A stretch of DNA of 64,000 nt from CALSMU01 sp965230225. Its GTDB lineage: Bacteria; Bacteroidota; Bacteroidia; Flavobacteriales_D; Parvicellaceae. Every line of letters begins with the position of its first letter. The stretch's first letter is position 1. The position numbers and the translations under genes were made by a program. The stretch spans positions 124,001 to 188,000 of the forward strand of contig CBDDKM010000002.1 of NCBI GenBank assembly GCA_965230225.1, written 5' to 3'. Of this stretch, positions 25,797 to 34,246 are shown piece by piece. Under the pieces are notes generated by a model. The model searched no databases, was not told the DNA's origin, and saw only the letters and a program-made list of their open reading frames with translations.

Positions 25797-26455
25797 ACTT
25801 GCTGTAAGGAAGGAAATGAGATATCAATTCTGTTTTTATAATCTTCCGGTGTATTAATGTTCCAAAGAATTCGCTCATCTCCCACCTCAACATTCATTCT
25901 TATTTCACCAGCCAACGCCTCCTTCAATATTTGGTTCCATGGACTCTTTATCAATGATGCCACACAAGAAGAAGTAAGCAATATAGGATGCCCTCCTCTA
26001 CCTTGAAACACAGGGCACGCATAACCACTTTTAGAACGATTTTCGTACAGCGATTCCAACAGCGATTGATCCACAAACGGATTGTCGACATTTTGCACAA
26101 AAGTATACTCCGAATCCAGTACTTGCTCTAGCCCTAACTTTAAAGAGTATAACCTCCCTTTATCCGGAAAATGATTCACTACAAAATCAACCTTAGCCTC
26201 TAATGGTTCTACTAGGTGGAGCCAATCATTACAATAGTTGTGGTTAATGACTACCACTATTTTTTTACACCCAATTTTCTGATACTGACTTACTATTTGC
26301 TCTAAAAAAGAAAAGCGACGATTAAATGGCAACCACATTTTAGGAAACCCCATTCTACTAGAATGTCCTCCTGCCAATATCACTGTAGACAAATTTTTAT
26401 TTTCTATTTCAAGTTTATTGTAGATCATTATTTCTCGGGATGGTCTTTTTTCCAA
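25793..26455 (-). CDS. MocA-like molybdenum cofactor nucleotidyltransferase
   Basis: 220 residues of the MobA-like NTP-transferase fold. The signature LAGGHSSRMGFPKMWLPF (residues 27-44) binds the nucleotide; QNVDNPFVDQSLLESLY is the metal-binding D-x-D-like region, and GRGGHPILL matches the MocA subfamily. It would make the cytosine dinucleotide form of the cofactor used by molybdenum hydroxylases. It is the first gene of the operon. The ATG of MIYNKLEIEN, ten codons in, is an alternative start. Confidence 0.85.
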   Translation of the reverse strand: MEKRPSREIMIYNKLEIENKNLSTVILAGGHSSRMGFPKMWLPFNRRFSFLEQIVSQYQKIGCKKIVVVINHNYCNDWLHLVEPLEAKVDFVVNHFPDKGRLYSLKLGLEQVLDSEYTFVQNVDNPFVDQSLLESLYENRSKSGYACPVFQGRGGHPILLTSSCVASLIKSPWNQILKEALAGEIRMNVEVGDERILWNINTPEDYKNRIDISFPSLQQV

Positions 26456-26602
26456 ACATTAAAGAAATGAAACTTACAACTGAAATCTTATGATCTGAAT
26501 CATGACCTGGAGTGAAGTTTTACATACTCAACTACTTAATTATCAATGCAGTGAGGTGCTTTAATCATTTTTGCATAATTTTATAGCTCTCAAAATCGAA
26601 CT

Positions 26603-27823
26603 ATGAAAAGAATAATCACCGCCGCAGTTGTCTTTGCTACAATGATTTCTGCCACTGCACAACAAACCATTACTTCAGTTACCAACGGAAATGCCACTAA
26701 CCCATTTACCTGGGATTGTACCTGCTTTCCTTCCACCAGCGATCACGTAATTATTGCACACGATGTAGTAATGAATACCGATTGGCTAATTAACGGAGGA
26801 GGTTCTGTAACGGTAAACGCAGGAGCAACATTTGTAGAAGATGTACAAAACCGATCTATTTTAGTAGATGGTACAGGATCGATGTTTACTAACAATGGTA
26901 CTACAGAGTTAACCGGAATGGCCTTTACTAACGGTGCAGGAGGTGGAAATTCTTCTTCGTTTGTATTGGATTCTGCATTGTATTTAGACGCCTCAAGTTC
27001 TTTCGATAATACAGGGGCCATTACCAGTTTAGATAGCCTTTTAAATAGTGGAACTTACACCAACTCTTCTTCAGGAAGTTTAGGTTTGGGAGACCTGTGG
27101 AACGATGGTTCCTTTACCAATAACGGAAGCATCACGGCAGATTCTCTTTTAAACACAGATTCTTTTACCAGCACAGGAATAATGTCTTGTTACGATTTTG
27201 CGAATAGCGGAACATTTGGTCAAACTGCTAATTTTAATGTTGCCAATAATTTCTATAATGCCGGAGACATCACCATTGGAGCATCTTCTACCGTTTTAGT
27301 GGGTAATGATATGGCCTCTGGAGACACATTAGGAGGAAGCGCCTCTTTAACAAACGATGGTTCTGTTGGTATTGGAAATGATTTTCTAAACACGGATGTT
27401 CTGGATGGATCCGGAAGGTTTTGTATTACTAATGCTTCTACCAATACCGGAAATGTTTCTGGAACTCTTGATGTATGTGATCAAACTCCGGGAGCCGGAT
27501 TCGATGTAAACCTTGGATCTATAGGAGCTAGTGTTACATTTTGTTCAACTCCATGCGATGTTGGAATTGCTGAGATTAATTCAATTAATGTACTATTATA
27601 TCCTAACCCTGCCAGTACTGAAATTACCGTCGAATTAGAAAACTCTTCAGCCATTAACTCTCTTTTAACCATCACTGATATCTCTGGTAAAATAGTTACT
27701 GTTCAACAAATTAACGGAGCCATTAACAATGTAGAAATTGGAGATTTAACTCCAGGCATTTACTTGTGTAAGATTACTCAGGAAAATCAATCCATTTCGG
27801 TTCAGAGATTGGTTATTGAGTAA
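26603..27823 (+). CDS. Secreted repeat protein with T9SS sorting domain
   Basis: 406 residues: Sec signal (ITAAVVFATMISATAQ), then a low-complexity Ser/Thr/Asn/Gly solenoid with recurring NNGSITADSLLNT/NSGTYTNSSSG-type repeats (about 40-310), reminiscent of a beta-helix, and a type A sorting domain (VLLYPNPASTEITVELEN ... CKITQENQSISVQRLVIE). It is a surface or secreted protein of unknown binding target. It is divergent from the molybdenum operon. Confidence 0.88.
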   Translation: MKRIITAAVVFATMISATAQQTITSVTNGNATNPFTWDCTCFPSTSDHVIIAHDVVMNTDWLINGGGSVTVNAGATFVEDVQNRSILVDGTGSMFTNNGTTELTGMAFTNGAGGGNSSSFVLDSALYLDASSSFDNTGAITSLDSLLNSGTYTNSSSGSLGLGDLWNDGSFTNNGSITADSLLNTDSFTSTGIMSCYDFANSGTFGQTANFNVANNFYNAGDITIGASSTVLVGNDMASGDTLGGSASLTNDGSVGIGNDFLNTDVLDGSGRFCITNASTNTGNVSGTLDVCDQTPGAGFDVNLGSIGASVTFCSTPCDVGIAEINSINVLLYPNPASTEITVELENSSAINSLLTITDISGKIVTVQQINGAINNVEIGDLTPGIYLCKITQENQSISVQRLVIE

Positions 27824-27849
27824 CTGGAAAATTTCTTTTTTTAAATAGT

Positions 27850-27857
27850 TACCTTTG
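27850..27857 (+). promoter_or_regulatory. -7 promoter element directly before fur-like gene
   Basis: TACCTTTG fits the TAnnTTTG consensus and ends 4 bases before the ATG at 27862, so the transcript is probably leaderless. Confidence 0.55.
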
Positions 27858-27861
27858 TGAT

Positions 27862-28272
27862 ATGGAGCAAATAAAAGGTAAACTAACAGCACATGGACTT
27901 AAGTATACTTCCAACAGGCAGCAGGTACTGGAAGTATTCTTGAACAATGAGTTTGCCATATCTCAGCGCTTTATCCTTAATCAGTTATCTAATTTTGATC
28001 GGGTAACGCTATATCGGACGCTCAAAAACTTCGAGGAAAAAGGATTAATACATTGTATTCCTGACAGTGATGGTGAAATAAAATATGCCATTTGTGTACA
28101 CAATTGCTCACCGGAAAAACACCTGGATTCTCATGTGCATTTTAAGTGTGAGAAATGCGGCAATACGAGTTGCTTAACCAACGAAACTATCCCGCCAATT
28201 AAGCTTCCGAAGGGATATGAAGCTAACAAATTATCCCTGTTGGTGGAGGGCATTTGTGATAGTTGTAGCTAA
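27862..28272 (+). CDS. Fur-family metalloregulator
   Basis: 136 residues. N-terminal winged helix with GLKYTSNRQQVLEVF and DRVTLYRTLKNFEEKGLIHC, and a C-terminal dimer domain with the structural zinc pairs CEKCGNTSC and CDSC at the extreme C-terminus. The HVHFKCEKC motif is as in Fur/Zur. Which metal it senses cannot be told; the short Bacteroidota type is often zinc-related. A -7 element ends 4 bases before the ATG. Confidence 0.9.
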   Translation: MEQIKGKLTAHGLKYTSNRQQVLEVFLNNEFAISQRFILNQLSNFDRVTLYRTLKNFEEKGLIHCIPDSDGEIKYAICVHNCSPEKHLDSHVHFKCEKCGNTSCLTNETIPPIKLPKGYEANKLSLLVEGICDSCS

Positions 28273-28362
28273 ACCTTCATAACCAACTGATAATTTGCCA
28301 CTTAAAGGCTATCTAGGAATTTTTTTTGAAATTTTATTTTGTAGAACTGATTTTTTTTGTTC

Positions 28363-28370
28363 TACCTTTG
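28363..28370 (+). promoter_or_regulatory. -7 promoter element of the arginine operon
   Basis: TACCTTTG matches the consensus; an upstream TTTTG at 28337-28341 lies 21 bases before it and could be the -33 element. Transcription from here would give a leader of about 205 bases with a short Arg-rich reading frame. Confidence 0.6.
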
Positions 28371-28424
28371 TAGCTCTCAATGAACGAGTTGCACACATAT
28401 CTAATTGATCGATCCGAAACTGCT

Positions 28425-28487
28425 ATGCCGGTTTCCGATTTCCCGTGTGCTTTAGTTTCTAGACCTAGGTCACCTAGACGCCTGTAG
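28425..28487 (+). CDS. Arginine leader peptide of the arg operon (putative)
   Basis: A 20-codon frame, MPVSDFPCALVSRPRSPRRL followed by TAG, lies between the arg promoter and the first arg gene. Its last eight codons include four for arginine (AGA, AGG, AGA, CGC). The stop lies within a hairpin followed by a T-run. Leader peptides rich in the regulated amino acid, overlapping a terminator, are the hallmark of ribosome-mediated attenuation. The arginine enrichment at this exact place is unlikely to be chance, but the peptide itself is inferred. Confidence 0.7.
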   Translation: MPVSDFPCALVSRPRSPRRL

Positions 28488-28502
28488 GCGTTATATTTTT
28501 TA
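28477..28502 (+). terminator. Attenuator hairpin in arg leader
   Basis: gACGCC tgta GGCGTt followed by TATATTTTTTA: a short GC stem with a U-rich tail, overlapping the last codons and stop of the leader peptide. The 3' arm AGGCG can also pair with CGCCT further down (near 28520), and CTAGGTCACCTAG just upstream can form its own hairpin. So alternative structures are available. Confidence 0.6.
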
Positions 28503-28582
28503 TGCGGAGCTCCGTGCCCCGCCTTCCCAAATTACATGTTCCAATTATTATCTAACTCAACGAATCTTTAACCCTATTCGTA

Positions 28583-29239
28583 ATGAAATTTAATGTTATG
28601 GTGGCCAACAAAGGTCATCATCAGTACGCCGAATCCATCTGCAAAATGATGGAGGAAGCAGCTAAAGTACGCGGTACCGGAATTGCAAAACGCGATCCTG
28701 AGTACATCCGAAATAAAATGACAGAAGGCAAAGCTGTTATCGCCCTAAACGACAATCTGGCGGTAGGTTTCTGCTACATCGAATCCTGGGAGAACAAAAA
28801 ATATGTTGCCAACTCAGGGCTCATTATCCATCCGGATTATCGAAAAACCGGACTGGCAAAAGCAACGAAACAAGCCACTTTTGAGCTTTCTAAAAAGAAG
28901 TTCCCGGAGGCTACACTGTTTGGAATTACTACCAGTTTGGCAGTGATGAAGATCAATTCTGACCTGGGATATAAACCTGTTACTTTTTCGGAATTAACTC
29001 AGGATGAGGCCTTTTGGAAAGGATGTCAAAATTGTGTTAATCACGACATCCTAAAGCGAACTCAAAACAAAATGTGTTTGTGTACAGGAATGGCCTGCGA
29101 CCTAAAAAATGTATCCCTCATCACAAGCGATTATGCCAAACGTAAATCGTGGGAAAACTTTAAACGATTCCTGCTACTTCGAAAACGAAAACTACAACGT
29201 AAAATGAATCAATACTCACTACTCAAACCTGTAAAATAA
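28583..29239 (+). CDS. GNAT acetyltransferase, likely N-acetylglutamate synthase of the arg operon
   Basis: 218 residues. The GNAT core is clear: VIALNDNLAVGFCYIESW, GLIIHPDYRKTGLAKATKQA (acetyl-CoA loop near residues 93-112) and FGITTSLAVMKINSDLGY. The C-terminal part carries a Cys cluster (GCQNCVNHDI, MCLCTGMAC) that may bind a metal. As the first gene of a full arginine operon with no classical ArgA or ArgJ, it probably makes N-acetyl- (or N-acyl-) glutamate. Its stop overlaps the argG ATG (TAATG). Confidence 0.82.
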   Translation: MKFNVMVANKGHHQYAESICKMMEEAAKVRGTGIAKRDPEYIRNKMTEGKAVIALNDNLAVGFCYIESWENKKYVANSGLIIHPDYRKTGLAKATKQATFELSKKKFPEATLFGITTSLAVMKINSDLGYKPVTFSELTQDEAFWKGCQNCVNHDILKRTQNKMCLCTGMACDLKNVSLITSDYAKRKSWENFKRFLLLRKRKLQRKMNQYSLLKPVK

Positions 29240-30432
29240 TGAAAAACAAAAAAGTCATCTTAGCATTTAGTGGAGGTCTGGATACCTCCTATTGCGTAAA
29301 ATACCTCTCTAAAGAATTACAACTAGAGGTACATTCTGCCATTGTAAATACTGGTGGTTTCTCTCCTAAAGAAATTGATCAAATTGAAGAAAAAGCGAAA
29401 TTCTTAGGAGTTGCCAGTCATGCTACACTGGAAGAAACAAATAATTATTACCAACAGATCATCAAGTATCTCATTTACGGAAATGTTCTAAAAAACAATA
29501 CCTACCCACTTTCAGTAAGCGCAGAACGAATCCATCAGGCAGTTGCACTAGCCAAATATGCAAAAGAGCAACAGGCAGATTACATAGCTCATGGAAGTAC
29601 AGGTGCTGGAAATGATCAGGTACGTTTCGATTTGATTTTCCAACTCATTGCTCCTGAAATCGAAATCATCACTCCCATCCGAGATCAACAATTATCCCGA
29701 AAAGAAGAAATCGATTATTTAGCTCAATATGGAATTGAATTGGACTGGAAAAAAGCTCAATACTCCATTAACAAGGGCCTTTGGGGCACAAGCGTAGGTG
29801 GAGCAGAAACACTAACCTCTGAGCTACCCCTACCGGAAAATGCTTTTCCAAGTCAATTGGTTAATCACAAACCAACCACCATTTCTCTTCAATTTAATAA
29901 TGGAGAACTAAGTGGGCTAAACAACCAAACCATGGAACCAATTGAAGTAATCAATCAATTGGAAGAAATAGCCAACAAATATGCCATCGGCCGAGACATT
30001 CACACAGGAGACACCATTATCGGAATTAAAGGGCGTGTTGGATTCGAAGCAGCTGCAGCCACCATCATTATTAAGGCTCACCACTCGCTAGAAAAGCACA
30101 CTTTAAGCAAATGGCAATTGCACTGGAAAGAACAACTGGCCTCCTGGTACGGAATGTTTATACACGAAGCACAATACTTCGATCCGGTGATGCGAAACAT
30201 TGAACAATTTTTGGAAAGTACCCAAACCACAGTAAACGGAACGGTTAACATCGAACTACACCCTTATCGATTCATTGTTCAGGGAGTTGAATCGCCTAAC
30301 GACCTTATGAATTCGAGTTTTGGAGAGTATGGTGAAATGAACAAAAACTGGAGTGGTGACGATGTAAAAGGATTTACCAAAATGCTTGCGAACTCCATCA
30401 AAATATACCAACACGTAAACCAGGAACTATGA
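29239..30432 (+). CDS. argG: Argininosuccinate synthase
   Basis: 397 residues, full length. PP-loop ATP site AFSGGLDTSYCVKYL near the N-terminus, AHGSTGAGNDQVRFD near residue 116, and INKGLWGTSVGGAETL near residue 177. It joins citrulline and aspartate using ATP. In this operon citrulline would come from deacylation of acyl-citrulline (ArgF' plus ArgE). It overlaps argC by 4 bases. Confidence 0.96.
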   Translation: MKNKKVILAFSGGLDTSYCVKYLSKELQLEVHSAIVNTGGFSPKEIDQIEEKAKFLGVASHATLEETNNYYQQIIKYLIYGNVLKNNTYPLSVSAERIHQAVALAKYAKEQQADYIAHGSTGAGNDQVRFDLIFQLIAPEIEIITPIRDQQLSRKEEIDYLAQYGIELDWKKAQYSINKGLWGTSVGGAETLTSELPLPENAFPSQLVNHKPTTISLQFNNGELSGLNNQTMEPIEVINQLEEIANKYAIGRDIHTGDTIIGIKGRVGFEAAAATIIIKAHHSLEKHTLSKWQLHWKEQLASWYGMFIHEAQYFDPVMRNIEQFLESTQTTVNGTVNIELHPYRFIVQGVESPNDLMNSSFGEYGEMNKNWSGDDVKGFTKMLANSIKIYQHVNQEL

Positions 30433-31403
30433 TTAAAATTGGAATAATTGGAGGAAGTGGTTATGTGGCAGGAGAACTCATGCGATGCCTGCAACAGCAC
30501 CCGAACACTACCATCGACTTTGTTTACAGTCACTCCAAAAGTGGCATACCAGTTCAGGAGGTTCATCAGGATTTGTTTTGGCTCAAAGGGCTAAATTTTA
30601 CTGATGTCATTAACCCAAATGTAGAGGTGATCTTCCTTTGCCTTGGACATGGTAATTCGAAACAATTTCTGAAAAATCACACGTTTTCGGATCACACCAA
30701 GATCATCGATTTAAGCAATGATTTTCGATTGGAGGAAAACTCAGTATTTCAGAATGATCAGTTTGTTTACGGACTTCCGGAACTCAATCAAGTTGAAATA
30801 GTCAAAGCCAAAGCAATCGCCAACCCGGGGTGTTTTGCTACTGCTATTCAACTAGCTCTTTTGCCACTGGCTAAACACAATTGGCTCAAAGATGAAGTAC
30901 ATGTGCATGGAATTACCGGTTCCACTGGTGCCGGAGGTTCGTTAAGTAATACCAGTCATTTTAGCTGGCGAAACAATAATGTTTCCCTGTACAAAGAGTT
31001 CTCTCACCAGCATTTGGATGAGATCAAAGAAAATATCAATCAACTTCAGCAATTTGATAATGACCTCAACTTTTTACCAGTTCGAGGGGACTTTACCCGT
31101 GGAATTTTGGCAAGTATTTACACTAAAACGGATCAGTCAATTGAGGAATTAATGGAAGCTTACAAAAGCTATTACTCCAACCATCCTTTTGTTGAAATTA
31201 CCAATCAAACGGTGCACCTAAAGCAAGTGGTAAACACCAACTTCTGTTTGTTACAAATTCAAAAAATAGATGGAAAAGTGCTCATTACCTCAGCAATAGA
31301 CAATCTAATTAAAGGAGCTGCAGGGCAGGCCATTCAGAACATGAATTTAATGTTTGGCTGGGATCAAACTCTTGGGCTTCAATTTAAACCAACCTACTTC
31401 TAA
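30429..31403 (+). CDS. argC: N-acetyl-gamma-glutamyl-phosphate reductase
   Basis: 324 residues. NADPH motif GIIGGSGYVAGELMRCL at the N-terminus, catalytic Cys in NPGCFATAIQLALLPL near residue 135, and HGITGSTGAGGSL near 158. It reduces acyl-glutamyl phosphate to the semialdehyde. ArgD starts 3 bases after its stop. Confidence 0.95.
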   Translation: MIKIGIIGGSGYVAGELMRCLQQHPNTTIDFVYSHSKSGIPVQEVHQDLFWLKGLNFTDVINPNVEVIFLCLGHGNSKQFLKNHTFSDHTKIIDLSNDFRLEENSVFQNDQFVYGLPELNQVEIVKAKAIANPGCFATAIQLALLPLAKHNWLKDEVHVHGITGSTGAGGSLSNTSHFSWRNNNVSLYKEFSHQHLDEIKENINQLQQFDNDLNFLPVRGDFTRGILASIYTKTDQSIEELMEAYKSYYSNHPFVEITNQTVHLKQVVNTNFCLLQIQKIDGKVLITSAIDNLIKGAAGQAIQNMNLMFGWDQTLGLQFKPTYF

Positions 31404-31406
31404 GCT

Positions 31407-32537
31407 ATGAAAACATTTGATGTATATCCTCGATTTGATATTACTCCTAAAACAGCAAAGGGAGTATACGTATACGACGAAGAAGGAGAACAATACCTGG
31501 ATCTTTATGGAGGCCATGGTGTTATTTCCATTGGCCATGGGCATTCGGATTACCTGAAAAGCATCACCGAACAGGTGCAACAAATTGGGTTCTATTCCAA
31601 CTCCATTAATATGCCTATTCAGGAAGAGTTGGCTCATAAACTCTCTTCGCTAAGCGGTTATTCGAACCACCAATTATTTCTTTGCAATAGCGGAGCAGAG
31701 GCCAATGAAAACGCCCTCAAACTCGCTTCTTTTCACACCGGAAAAAAGAAAGTGATTGCTTTTAAAGGATCCTTCCACGGAAGAACTGCTGGAACGCTAA
31801 ACGTTACGGATAATACCAAACTATCTGCTCCCATCAACCAGAATAATTTTCCTGTGGAGTTTTTGGAACTCAACAAAAAAGATCAATTAATAAAAGCTCT
31901 GGAAAACAAGGATGTTTGTGCCATTATTGTTGAAGGAATCCAAGGAGTTGGCGGATTGGATTACCCTACTAACGAGTTCCTTCTGTTGGTGGCTGAACAA
32001 TGTAAACAAGCAGGAGCTCTATTAATTCTGGATGAGATTCAAAGTGGATACGGACGAACAGGAAAATTCTTTGCCCATCAATATGCAGGCATTGAAGCCG
32101 ACATAGTAACCATGGCCAAGGGAATGGGAAATGGCTTTCCTATTGGAGGGGTATTGATCTCGCCCAAAATTAAATCCTCTTACGGTATGCTGGGAACCAC
32201 TTTTGGTGGTAACCACTTAGCTTGTTCGGCTGGACTTTCGGTACTGAATGTAATCGAAAAAGAAGGTTTACTAAACCACGCCGAGAAAACCAGCAAAGCC
32301 TTAGTCTCTCTTTTAAAAGAGATAAAAGGAATCAAACAAATTAAAGGGAAGGGATTAATGCTGGGAGTAGAACTTAATACTCCAGTAAAGGAAATTCGGA
32401 AACAACTACTGTTCGATTACCACATTTTTACGGGAGCTTCAGCAAACCCTAACCTATTGCGAATCCTCCCTCCACTGAACATCACCACTCAACAGCTTCA
32501 ACCCTTTGTTGAAGCCTTAAAACAACTACTACCATGA
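31407..32537 (+). CDS. argD: Acetylornithine (or succinylornithine) aminotransferase
   Basis: 376 residues, class III PLP aminotransferase. Substrate/PLP motifs FLCNSGAEANENALKLA, FKGSFHGRTAGTL, and ILDEIQSGYGRTGKFFA, with the PLP lysine in VTMAKGMGNGFPIGG near residue 237. It converts N-acyl-glutamate semialdehyde to N-acyl-ornithine. It overlaps the transcarbamylase gene by 4 bases. Confidence 0.95.
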   Translation: MKTFDVYPRFDITPKTAKGVYVYDEEGEQYLDLYGGHGVISIGHGHSDYLKSITEQVQQIGFYSNSINMPIQEELAHKLSSLSGYSNHQLFLCNSGAEANENALKLASFHTGKKKVIAFKGSFHGRTAGTLNVTDNTKLSAPINQNNFPVEFLELNKKDQLIKALENKDVCAIIVEGIQGVGGLDYPTNEFLLLVAEQCKQAGALLILDEIQSGYGRTGKFFAHQYAGIEADIVTMAKGMGNGFPIGGVLISPKIKSSYGMLGTTFGGNHLACSAGLSVLNVIEKEGLLNHAEKTSKALVSLLKEIKGIKQIKGKGLMLGVELNTPVKEIRKQLLFDYHIFTGASANPNLLRILPPLNITTQQLQPFVEALKQLLP

Positions 32538-33478
32538 AACAATTTACTTCAATTAAAGATGTATCGGACCCCATGATGCTCATCAATCTAGCTCTTGAAT
32601 TAAAAAAGAGTCCACTCTCAAAAGAACATTTAGGAAAAGGAAAAATGCTTGGTTTACTGTTTTTCAATCCAAGCTTACGTACCCGTTTGAGTACTCAAAA
32701 AGCTGCTCAAAATTTAGGCATGCAAGTAATGATGATGAACCTGAATCAGGATGGATGGGCCATTGAACTAGAAGATGGAACGGTGATGAACAAGGGTACT
32801 CAGGAACACATTAAGGAAGCAGCAGGTGTCCTCTCCCAATATTGTAATATCATTGGAATTCGAACCTTCCCTGAATTAAAAAATCGAGAAGAAGATTACA
32901 ATGAAATCATCCTCAACAAGTTTATTCAGCACACAACTGTTCCAATCATTTCTTTGGAAAGTGCCACGCTACACCCTCTTCAATCTTTAGCAGATTGCAT
33001 GACTATTTTAGAGCACAACATTACCCGACCTAAAGTAGTACTCACCTGGGCGCCTCATCCTAAACCACTTCCTCAGGCAGTGGCCAACTCTTTTCTGGAA
33101 TGGATGAAGCAAATGCCAGTTGACTTGGTATTAACTCATCCCGAAAAGATGGACCTATCACCTGAATACACTAATGGAATTACCATTAACTATAGTCAGA
33201 AAGAGGCTTTAAAAAATGCTGATTTTGTATATGCAAAAAACTGGTCCTCTTACTCCAATTACGGTTCTGTTGGTGACCACCAAGACTGGACCATAGACTC
33301 CAACAAAATGAACCTCACCAACAATGCCAAGTTCATGCATTGCTTACCGGTTCGTCGAAATGTAGTGGTAACGGATGAAGTTTTAGACTCCGATCAATCC
33401 ATTGTATTACAACAAGCTAATAATCGTACTTACTCTGCTCAGGCAGTACTACACAACCTTTTACAACATGAAAACTAA
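32534..33478 (+). CDS. argF': N-acyl-L-ornithine transcarbamylase (ArgF')
   Basis: 314 residues. The carbamoyl phosphate site reads FNPSLRTRLSTQ (44-55) rather than STRTR, and MHCLPVRRNVVV holds the HCLP motif; this is the AOTCase/SOTCase type, not normal OTCase. At residue 90, in NKGTQEH, there is a Gln where the Bacteroides fragilis succinyl enzyme has Pro and the Xanthomonas acetyl enzyme has Glu (its E92). So whether the acyl group is acetyl or succinyl is not settled by this position. It overlaps argB by 11 bases. Confidence 0.93.
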   Translation: MKQFTSIKDVSDPMMLINLALELKKSPLSKEHLGKGKMLGLLFFNPSLRTRLSTQKAAQNLGMQVMMMNLNQDGWAIELEDGTVMNKGTQEHIKEAAGVLSQYCNIIGIRTFPELKNREEDYNEIILNKFIQHTTVPIISLESATLHPLQSLADCMTILEHNITRPKVVLTWAPHPKPLPQAVANSFLEWMKQMPVDLVLTHPEKMDLSPEYTNGITINYSQKEALKNADFVYAKNWSSYSNYGSVGDHQDWTIDSNKMNLTNNAKFMHCLPVRRNVVVTDEVLDSDQSIVLQQANNRTYSAQAVLHNLLQHEN

Positions 33479-34244
33479 ACTTAAAGTCGTTAAGATAGGC
33501 AGTGGAATTATTGATGACCCATCAAAACTAGAAGCCTTTTTAAAGGATTTTTCGGAATTGAACGAACCCAAAATATTGGTTCATGGTGGAGGTGAAAAAG
33601 CCACTCAATTTAGTGGGCAATTAAACATTCCCACCAACATGGTAAATGGTCGACGAATTACTTCGGCCCAAAACCTGGAAGTGGTCATTATGGTTTATGC
33701 CGGACTAATTAACAAAACCATTACTTCCATGCTTCAAAACCTGAACTGCAATGCCATTGGATTAACCGGTGCTGATGCCAATTGCATTAAAGCCCAATTA
33801 CGACCTGCAACACCAGTTAATTATGGTTATGTGGGAGATGTAACTGAGGTGAATGAAGAAGTCATTACCAACTTTATAAACATGGGGTTAACCCCTGTTT
33901 TCTGTGCCATAACTCACGATCAAAATGGGCAACTGCTTAACACCAATGCAGACACTATAGCTGCTGAAATTGCCATTGCTATGGGTAGTAAATACGACAC
34001 CCAACTACTCTATTGTTTTGAAAAGCCCGGAGTTATGTTGGACGTAGATGATGAACACTCCACATTGGCTGAATTAAGTAAAAATGAGTACCAGAATTTG
34101 GTGATGAAAAATCAGATTTTTAAGGGAATGATTCCTAAACTGGATAACTGCTTCAATGCGTTAGAAAAACAGGTTAAGCAAGTTGGAATTGGCAACGAAA
34201 ACTCAATAAAAAACACGGGAAATTATACTTCCATAATCTTGTAA
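33468..34244 (+). CDS. argB: Acetylglutamate kinase
   Basis: 258 residues from the ATG at 33468; the frame is open further upstream, but MKTKLKVVKIGSG is the true family start. Nucleotide/substrate motifs: VKIGSG, VHGGGEKATQFS, and GLTGADANCIKAQ near residue 103. It phosphorylates N-acyl-glutamate. The divergent glycine pattern is as in Bacteroidota ArgB. ArgE follows after 2 bases. Confidence 0.94.
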   Translation: MKTKLKVVKIGSGIIDDPSKLEAFLKDFSELNEPKILVHGGGEKATQFSGQLNIPTNMVNGRRITSAQNLEVVIMVYAGLINKTITSMLQNLNCNAIGLTGADANCIKAQLRPATPVNYGYVGDVTEVNEEVITNFINMGLTPVFCAITHDQNGQLLNTNADTIAAEIAIAMGSKYDTQLLYCFEKPGVMLDVDDEHSTLAELSKNEYQNLVMKNQIFKGMIPKLDNCFNALEKQVKQVGIGNENSIKNTGNYTSIIL

Positions 34245-34246
34245 CC

